The notes beneath the pieces were generated by a model. It saw only the letters and a list, made by a program, of their open reading frames with translations, searched no databases and was not told where the DNA came from. 64,000 bases of DNA, from assembly GCF_012935715.1 (NCBI RefSeq), contig NZ_CP052860.1:4092001-4156000 (forward strand). Reading direction: 5' to 3'. The number at the start of each line of letters is the position of its first letter. Within the stretch, counting starts at the first letter, position 1. Position numbers and translations under genes: made by a program. Below, piece after piece: positions 59,118-64,000 of the stretch. Origin of the DNA: Pseudomonas sp. ADAK13 (GTDB taxonomy: Bacteria; Pseudomonadota; Gammaproteobacteria; Pseudomonadales; Pseudomonadaceae).

Positions 59118-61127
59118 GTGCTGAAAGGGTTTATGGATACGATGCGGTCATATTTGTTAGGCCTTCCCCGCCGCAAGAAGCGGATTTTGCAAGTCATGGC
59201 TGACGTTGTCCTCGTGTGGTTGGCCCTGTGGATGGCGTTCATCGTCCGATTGGGCGTGGATGAAATGATCAACCCATTCAGCCTGCATCGGTGGTTGTTT
59301 CTGAGCGCCCCGGTTGTAGCCATCCCGCTGTTTATCCGCTTCGGGATGTACCGTGCCGTCATGCGCTACTTTGGTAATGACGCGCTGATTGCCATTGTCA
59401 AGGCAGTGAGTCTTTCATCCCTGATTCTTGGGGTCGTTGTCTATTGGTATGGGAACCAACAGAACGTTGTTCCGCGTTCCATCGTTTTTAACTACTGGTG
59501 GCTGAGCCTCATCATGGTCGGCGGCTTGCGTCTGGCCATGCGTCAATATTTCCTTGGCGACTGGTTTACGGCGGCGCAGCACGTTCCATTCACCAATCGC
59601 GAAGATGGCCTTCCCCGTGTCGCCATCTATGGTGCCGGAGCTGCCGGGAACCAATTGGTCGCGGCATTGCGCATGGGGCGGGTGATGCGTCCTGTTGCCT
59701 TCATCGATGATGACACGAGTATCTCGGACCGGGTCATCGCCGGGCTCCAGGTATACAAGCCAAAGCATATTCAGCGGATGATCGACGCCACTGGTGCGCA
59801 GGAAATCCTGCTGGCAATTCCGTCATCCAATCGCGCCCGCCGCCGCGAAATCCTGGAGGTCCTGGAAGGCCTTCCGCTGCATGTCCGCAGTGTGCCTGGC
59901 TTTATGGACCTGGCAAGTGGTCGGGTCAAGGTCGACGATATTCAGGAAGTCGATATTGCGGATTTGCTGGGGCGTGACGCAGTACCCGCCCAGGGGGAGT
60001 TGCTGGAGCATTGCATTAAAGGCCAATGCGTACTGGTGACCGGTGCAGGAGGGTCCATCGGTTCAGAGCTCTGCCGGCAGATCCTTTCTCTGCGCCCAAC
60101 GACCTTGCTCCTATTCGAGCACAGCGAATTCAACCTCTATAGCATTCTGTCGGAGCTGGAACAGCGGATAACCCGCGAATCCTTACCCGTCAAGCTGCTG
60201 CCTATTCTTGGCTCTGTACGCAGCCAGCCCAAGCTGCTGGATGTGATGAAAACATGGCGAGTCAACACGGTTTACCATGCCGCTGCCTACAAACATGTGC
60301 CGATGGTCGAGCACAATATTGCCGAAGGTGTGCTGAATAACGTGATAGGCACGTTGAATACGGCCCAGGCTGCACTTCAGTGCAGCGTCGCAAACTTCGT
60401 GCTCATCTCTACAGACAAGGCTGTGCGCCCAACCAATGTGATGGGAAGCACCAAGCGCTTGGCTGAGCTCACGCTGCAGGCTTTGAGTCATGAGTTGGCG
60501 CCGGTGCTGTTCGGTGATAGTTCGAATGTCTCGCGTGTCAATAAAACCCGATTTACCATGGTTCGTTTCGGCAATGTACTGGGCTCATCCGGCTCGGTCA
60601 TTCCGTTGTTTCATAAGCAGATCAAGTCCGGTGGACCGCTGACGGTTACGCATCCGAAAATCACACGCTACTTCATGACGATTCCAGAGGCTGCACAGCT
60701 TGTGATTCAGGCGGGCTCCATGGGGTTGGGGGGCGATGTATTTGTCCTCGACATGGGGGAGCCGGTGAAAATCGTCGAGTTGGCGGAAAAAATGATCCAC
60801 CTCTCGGGCTTTAGCGTTCGATCTGATAAAAATCCGAATGGCGACATAGCCATCGAGTTTTCTGGCCTTCGTCCCGGTGAGAAACTCTATGAGGAGTTGC
60901 TCATTGGAGACAATGTTGTTGCCACTCAGCATCCAATGATCATGAGCGCAAACGAAGACCACCTGGATTGGGATGTGCTGAAAGCCAAGCTGACCGAATT
61001 GCTCGCTGCGGTAGAGCGAGACGATTACAACCGTGTCCGGCAATTGCTGCGCGAGACGGTCAGCGGATACACACCAGATGGTGAGATTGTTGACTGGATT
61101 TACCAGCAGCGACGATTAGAGCCATAA
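59118..61127 (+). CDS. wbpM: UDP-GlcNAc 4,6-dehydratase WbpM (CapD-type membrane protein)
   Basis: Membrane-bound dehydratase of 669 residues making UDP-4-keto-6-deoxy-HexNAc, the precursor for the WbpV-like enzyme. Four membrane helices fill about 25-145; a first Rossmann fold follows (IYGAGAAGNQL, 170-180), then the catalytic one (VLVTGAGGSIGSE, about 305-317). The active site is PTNVMGSTKR with M442 and K446: Met replaces the usual Tyr of the SDR triad, as described for P. aeruginosa WbpM. GTG start with AGGAG 9 bases upstream; ATG 59133 is possible. Confidence 0.94.
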   Translation: MLKGFMDTMRSYLLGLPRRKKRILQVMADVVLVWLALWMAFIVRLGVDEMINPFSLHRWLFLSAPVVAIPLFIRFGMYRAVMRYFGNDALIAIVKAVSLSSLILGVVVYWYGNQQNVVPRSIVFNYWWLSLIMVGGLRLAMRQYFLGDWFTAAQHVPFTNREDGLPRVAIYGAGAAGNQLVAALRMGRVMRPVAFIDDDTSISDRVIAGLQVYKPKHIQRMIDATGAQEILLAIPSSNRARRREILEVLEGLPLHVRSVPGFMDLASGRVKVDDIQEVDIADLLGRDAVPAQGELLEHCIKGQCVLVTGAGGSIGSELCRQILSLRPTTLLLFEHSEFNLYSILSELEQRITRESLPVKLLPILGSVRSQPKLLDVMKTWRVNTVYHAAAYKHVPMVEHNIAEGVLNNVIGTLNTAQAALQCSVANFVLISTDKAVRPTNVMGSTKRLAELTLQALSHELAPVLFGDSSNVSRVNKTRFTMVRFGNVLGSSGSVIPLFHKQIKSGGPLTVTHPKITRYFMTIPEAAQLVIQAGSMGLGGDVFVLDMGEPVKIVELAEKMIHLSGFSVRSDKNPNGDIAIEFSGLRPGEKLYEELLIGDNVVATQHPMIMSANEDHLDWDVLKAKLTELLAAVERDDYNRVRQLLRETVSGYTPDGEIVDWIYQQRRLEP

Positions 61128-61618
61128 GTTGCGGAAAAGCTTCGCACAAGATCAAGCCCGGGCATTGCTGGGGCTTGATCACGCAAGCCTTCGATTGAAT
61201 CGGCTGGCACCCTGGCCAGCCGGTCAAAGTCTATCAGGGTAAAAAACCTGTCCTGCCCCCCTCGCTCTTCCATCTCCCGCAGCTCCCAGCAGTTGCACCC
61301 TTCGCGCATCTAACCGCGCGGCGGCAATCTCAGAAAAACGCGCCTATGTGTCTCCGATCATTCGCTGGCTCGACAGAAAAATGCATCAGTGCATTAATAT
61401 TTGTATAAGTGCATAAATTCATTGATTATTATTGCGCTTGTGCATAGAATTGCTTCGGACCGCACGGACAGGCTAGCTGATGGCGATAGTCGTGAATCAG
61501 TGCCGGAATGAAATATGCTTCCTCGCACAAGTGGCAAAGTGCTGCGCTGGAAATACTGAATTCAAAGGCGTGAGGTCAGAATTAATTAGCATGATCTGCG
61601 ATAGCAAAGGATAGAAAT
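61128..61618 (+). other. non-coding interval after wbpM
   Basis: About 490 bases. Just after wbpM, GATCAAGCCC and GGGCTTGATC form a hairpin around 61149-61180 without a T-run. From about 61380 the sequence becomes AT-rich and holds repeated TGCAT motifs (listed separately), which looks like a promoter for the beta-helix gene. No intact gene seen. Confidence 0.5.
61382..61450 (+). repeat. TGCAT repeat cluster in an AT-rich promoter region
   Basis: TGCAT occurs at 61382, 61390, 61410 and 61441. Three copies extend to GTGCATTAAT (61389), GTGCATAAAT (61409) and GTGCATAGAAT (61440), spaced 20 and 31 bases, close to two and three helical turns. Such phasing is typical of sites for a cooperatively bound regulator. 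Confidence 0.5.
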
Positions 61619-63241
61619 ATGACATCTGATATCAATAATACTCTTGAGCGGGCCCAGGAATTTGACGGGGATTCGATCATTTCGACAACCGTAGGGACTG
61701 CGTCGCTTTCGGAGCTAGTACGAACTCAGGCAATGTTCAAGGCTGAATCCATCCGCCGTAACGCGGGATGTCAACCGTGGGTTACTCTCGGCCCAGTGGA
61801 TGTTTCAAAAGTTGGCGTTACTGCCGATGCTCGTACAGATGCCGCAATCATTACGATTACGTCCCAAGAGACGGCTGCTGCCTTGGCTGCAGCGGGAACG
61901 GGGACACAAGCGGACCCTTACGTTATCAAGGATAAGAACATCGCATTTGCGAGTGGCAGCCCTGGTTTCGTTTTGAATGATCCCCAGGCAACCTATTACA
62001 TTCGCTTCTACAACATTCTTGCCTCGGGGGCTTCGAATGGCTCCTCGATTATCAACCTAGTCGCCTTTGGCACCCCGGTAGCATTCGAACGCTGCAAATT
62101 CCAAGGGGCAAATGGTACCGCTGATGAGTTGCTGGCCTATCTCTCCAGCGGCACACTTGAGATGTATGGCTGTGAAATCGCTGGTGTATCGAACTACTGC
62201 TTCTTTGGCGCCGGTTTGGGCGCGAAGAATGTCAAGCTGACCGACTGTATCGTGTCTGGGACTGCGAAGAATACGCCAACCAATGGTGTCTTCTATGCCT
62301 ACGGCGCAGGTGCATTCAAGGTTCAGGTCGATCGTTGCCTGTTCAATTCCAGCCATTTCCACTGGCACATTGGCAACGGCTGGACGATTGAGTATTCCTT
62401 GGTTCGCAATACGGTAATCGGCGGCTGTGCAGTTGCCATAGGAGATCTGAATTACCTGAAGCCGGGCGGTGATATTTATCTCCAGATCCCGAACATGATC
62501 CAAAATAGCAACTTCAAGAATGTTCGCTTCACCTATACACCTGATGTCACCCAAACTGCGGCCTACGGCAATGGTGCAGATAATTGCGTCTTTGAAAACT
62601 GCTCGTTCGAAGGCAACGTTGCTGAACGTCGCCTCTTTGAATGGCGCCGGACTACAAATGTGACGTTGCTGCAGTGCTACTTCCACAAAACCGCCGGCAC
62701 CAACAATGCGGGCAATGAGGTGTGCGAATTCTGGGAAACCTCTGGTTTGCTGGTCCGGGAGTGCTGGGCGGACGGCGCACCGGAAGACTGTTATGAGCTG
62801 GTGACTTCCTACGGCAACAACAAGTTTATTGATAACGTTGGTGACAACGTAACAGGACAGTTGGTCGATATTTTCGGGGTGGGTAGCTTCGACGTGGAAA
62901 TCAATGGCGTTTACGGTGACTGCGGTGACGCAGCGGTATTGGTAACCGATGTTGATTACGTTCGGGTGTCCAATGTTTTCGTTCAGCAAACCGGTACATC
63001 AGCCCTTGGCTCTGTGGTGCTGGAGCGACGCAATGCCGCGCCGGATGTCTCGCCAAAAGGCTGTGTCGTAAACGGGTTCCTGTCCCTTCCTGAGGTGTCG
63101 AGTCAAGGCGCGCCTTTTGCTGTGGATACTACCCAGGCGTTGGTACCAGGCGGCATTGGGCAGAACTTCGCCACTTGGTGGGAGGATGGTGAGCTCAAGT
63201 TTTATGGTGAGCCCGCACTGTCGCGCATGACATTGCGCTAA
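61619..63241 (+). CDS. right-handed beta-helix repeat protein without signal peptide
   Basis: Protein of 540 residues that I do not recognise as a named family. After a polar N-terminus of about 110 residues, the rest has the short repeating strands of a parallel beta-helix (pectate-lyase-like or tailspike-like): FERCKFQGANG, MYGCEIAGVSN, LTDCIVSGTAK, FENCSFEGNVA, LLQCYFHKTAG, LVRECWADGAP. There is no signal peptide or membrane segment. Cys recurs at one position of many coils and may form an internal ladder. Beta-helix proteins of this kind often bind or cut polysaccharide. GATAGAAAT precedes the ATG, and a strong terminator follows, so it is a single-gene unit inside the O-antigen locus. 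Confidence 0.72.
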   Translation: MTSDINNTLERAQEFDGDSIISTTVGTASLSELVRTQAMFKAESIRRNAGCQPWVTLGPVDVSKVGVTADARTDAAIITITSQETAAALAAAGTGTQADPYVIKDKNIAFASGSPGFVLNDPQATYYIRFYNILASGASNGSSIINLVAFGTPVAFERCKFQGANGTADELLAYLSSGTLEMYGCEIAGVSNYCFFGAGLGAKNVKLTDCIVSGTAKNTPTNGVFYAYGAGAFKVQVDRCLFNSSHFHWHIGNGWTIEYSLVRNTVIGGCAVAIGDLNYLKPGGDIYLQIPNMIQNSNFKNVRFTYTPDVTQTAAYGNGADNCVFENCSFEGNVAERRLFEWRRTTNVTLLQCYFHKTAGTNNAGNEVCEFWETSGLLVRECWADGAPEDCYELVTSYGNNKFIDNVGDNVTGQLVDIFGVGSFDVEINGVYGDCGDAAVLVTDVDYVRVSNVFVQQTGTSALGSVVLERRNAAPDVSPKGCVVNGFLSLPEVSSQGAPFAVDTTQALVPGGIGQNFATWWEDGELKFYGEPALSRMTLR

Positions 63242-63246
63242 TAAAT

Positions 63247-63272
63247 AAAAACCCGCTTCGGCGGGTTTTTTT
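63247..63272 (+). terminator. rho-independent terminator after the beta-helix gene
   Basis: AAAACCCGC pairs with GCGGGTTTT around a TTCG loop, followed by TTT. Starts 6 bases after the stop codon. Confidence 0.95.
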
Positions 63273-63714
63273 ACGACTTCTGTCCATATTTTCATACGCG
63301 CTCACCAAAGACGCCGGTTGGAGAGAATTATTACGTTCGCATGGCATCGCGCAGGCTCTCCGCTGGGCCTGCGCGTTGGATAGAGATTGACTAGGGATGT
63401 CTTGGGGACGCGCAGGTGATAGAATTCCAAGCTCCCAAGCGCATGCCACAGGTTTTACGAACAGACGCTTGTGTTAGCCATTCGAGGTCCTGACACACTT
63501 TGGAGCCCAACCACCGCCAGAGATACTTGCAGCGCAGCGGGTGCCGCAATTTTGGTGGATGTGCAGGCAAAGGTTGCCTTCCTGGGAAGATACAGTCGAT
63601 CCAGGTGCTGAGCCAAAGATGGGTCGATCAGCAGCAATAATATGAGTGCGTGGAGACGCGTTTTTAGATAGTACGTTTACTACGTTATCACTGATATGAC
63701 ACGGAGGGTGAGTG
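63273..63714 (+). other. non-coding interval before the ketoisomerase gene
   Basis: About 440 bases without a supportable gene; the short frames on the minus strand are not protein-like. The right end must hold the promoter for the next sugar operon, and the bases near 63635-63695 are AT-rich. Confidence 0.45.
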
Positions 63715-64000
63715 GTGAGTCTTATAAAGTGGATAGATTTTCAAATTCTGGGTGATCACCGAGGAAGCCTGGTTTCTATTGAGCAAGGGAAACTCATCCC
63801 TTTCGAGATAAAGCGGGTTTACTATATATATAGAACCAGCGAAGGCGTAAGCCGTGGTTTTCATGCCCATCATCAATTAAAGCAGGTCGCCATTTGCATG
63901 GCTGGGCAATGCCGAATGGTGCTTGATAATGGAATCAGTCGCGAAGAAGTGATCCTTGACTGCCCCACCAAGGGAATTCTTATTGAAGGCTTTACGTGGC
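63715..64000 (+). CDS. dTDP-6-deoxy-hexose 3,4-ketoisomerase, FdtA/QdtA-like, cut by the window end
   Basis: The first 95 codons of a cupin-fold WxcM-like isomerase. It reads MSLIKWIDFQILGDHRGSLV, then IKRVYYIY, RGFHAHHQLKQVAICMAGQC and GILIEGFTW, the conserved N-terminal two thirds of FdtA-type enzymes, including the HAHH active-site strand. These turn dTDP-4-keto-6-deoxyglucose into the 3-keto isomer for Fuc3NAc or Qui3NAc synthesis. GTG start with GGAGGG 6 bases upstream. The aminotransferase and acetyltransferase partners would be expected just outside the window. Confidence 0.87.
   Translation, partial: MSLIKWIDFQILGDHRGSLVSIEQGKLIPFEIKRVYYIYRTSEGVSRGFHAHHQLKQVAICMAGQCRMVLDNGISREEVILDCPTKGILIEGFTW

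Noticed and set aside
61100..61309. Minus-strand frame of 69 codons after wbpM
   Set aside because: It overlaps the wbpM end, no ribosome site is seen, and it lies over a hairpin.
63455..63637. Short minus-strand frames between the beta-helix gene and the fdtA-like gene
   Set aside because: No start context and no similarity to anything I recognise; the interval reads as non-coding.

Overview
The window looks like chromosomal DNA of a Pseudomonas of the fluorescens group. The evidence is a Pseudomonas-type fused tyrA-aroA, the gyrA-serC-pheA-hisC-tyrA/aroA-cmk-rpsA supraoperon, the mtaD-ubiG-mupP-yciK block beside mtnA and gyrA, an O-antigen locus between ihfB and wbpM, and several families of short intergenic inverted repeats typical of these genomes. 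I saw no tRNA, rRNA, CRISPR array, prophage or transposase.

Layout. 1-12 kb is mixed accessory and housekeeping DNA: the end of mqo, a large membrane HD-GYP protein, several LysR regulators, an EamA exporter, small envelope proteins, a Rid-family protein, ppnN and an LpxO-like hydroxylase. 12-17 kb holds fabV, then an ExoY-like nucleotidyl cyclase toxin gene with no secretion apparatus nearby, a HAD phosphatase, and a class III aminotransferase divergent from a LysR gene. 18-24 kb is a purine and nucleoside uptake area: punR, punC, a Tsx-like porin, a LysR gene and an NCS2 permease behind a paired palindrome. 24-32 kb is a peptide or plant-signal locus: a LuxR solo with a Tyr-to-Trp change in its ligand pocket, two proline-iminopeptidase-like hydrolases, a complete Dpp/Opp-type ABC importer, and a lux-box-like inverted repeat in front of one peptidase gene. 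It resembles the PipR/PipA plant-responsive system.

32-49 kb is conserved core: yciK, mupP, ubiG, mtaD, mtnA, gyrA, serC, pheA, hisC, tyrA-aroA, cmk, rpsA, ihfB and lapA. Many junctions overlap, so most of these genes are probably co-transcribed.

49-64 kb is the O-antigen locus: wzz, UDP-HexNAc dehydrogenase (wbpO/tviB), C4-epimerase (wbpP), an asnB-type amidotransferase, a glycosyltransferase, a wbpV-like reductase/epimerase, wbpL and wbpM. The set predicts UDP-GalNAcA, its amide, and a 6-deoxy-HexNAc started on undecaprenyl phosphate by WbpL. No wzx or wzy is visible. Past wbpM lie an unusual beta-helix protein without a signal peptide and the start of an fdtA-like ketoisomerase gene that runs off the edge, so the variable part of the locus probably continues outside.

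The most interesting items are the orphan ExoY-like cyclase, the LuxR/peptidase/ABC locus with its lux box, the HD-GYP protein with a long insert between its two motif halves, and the beta-helix gene with phased TGCAT repeats upstream.
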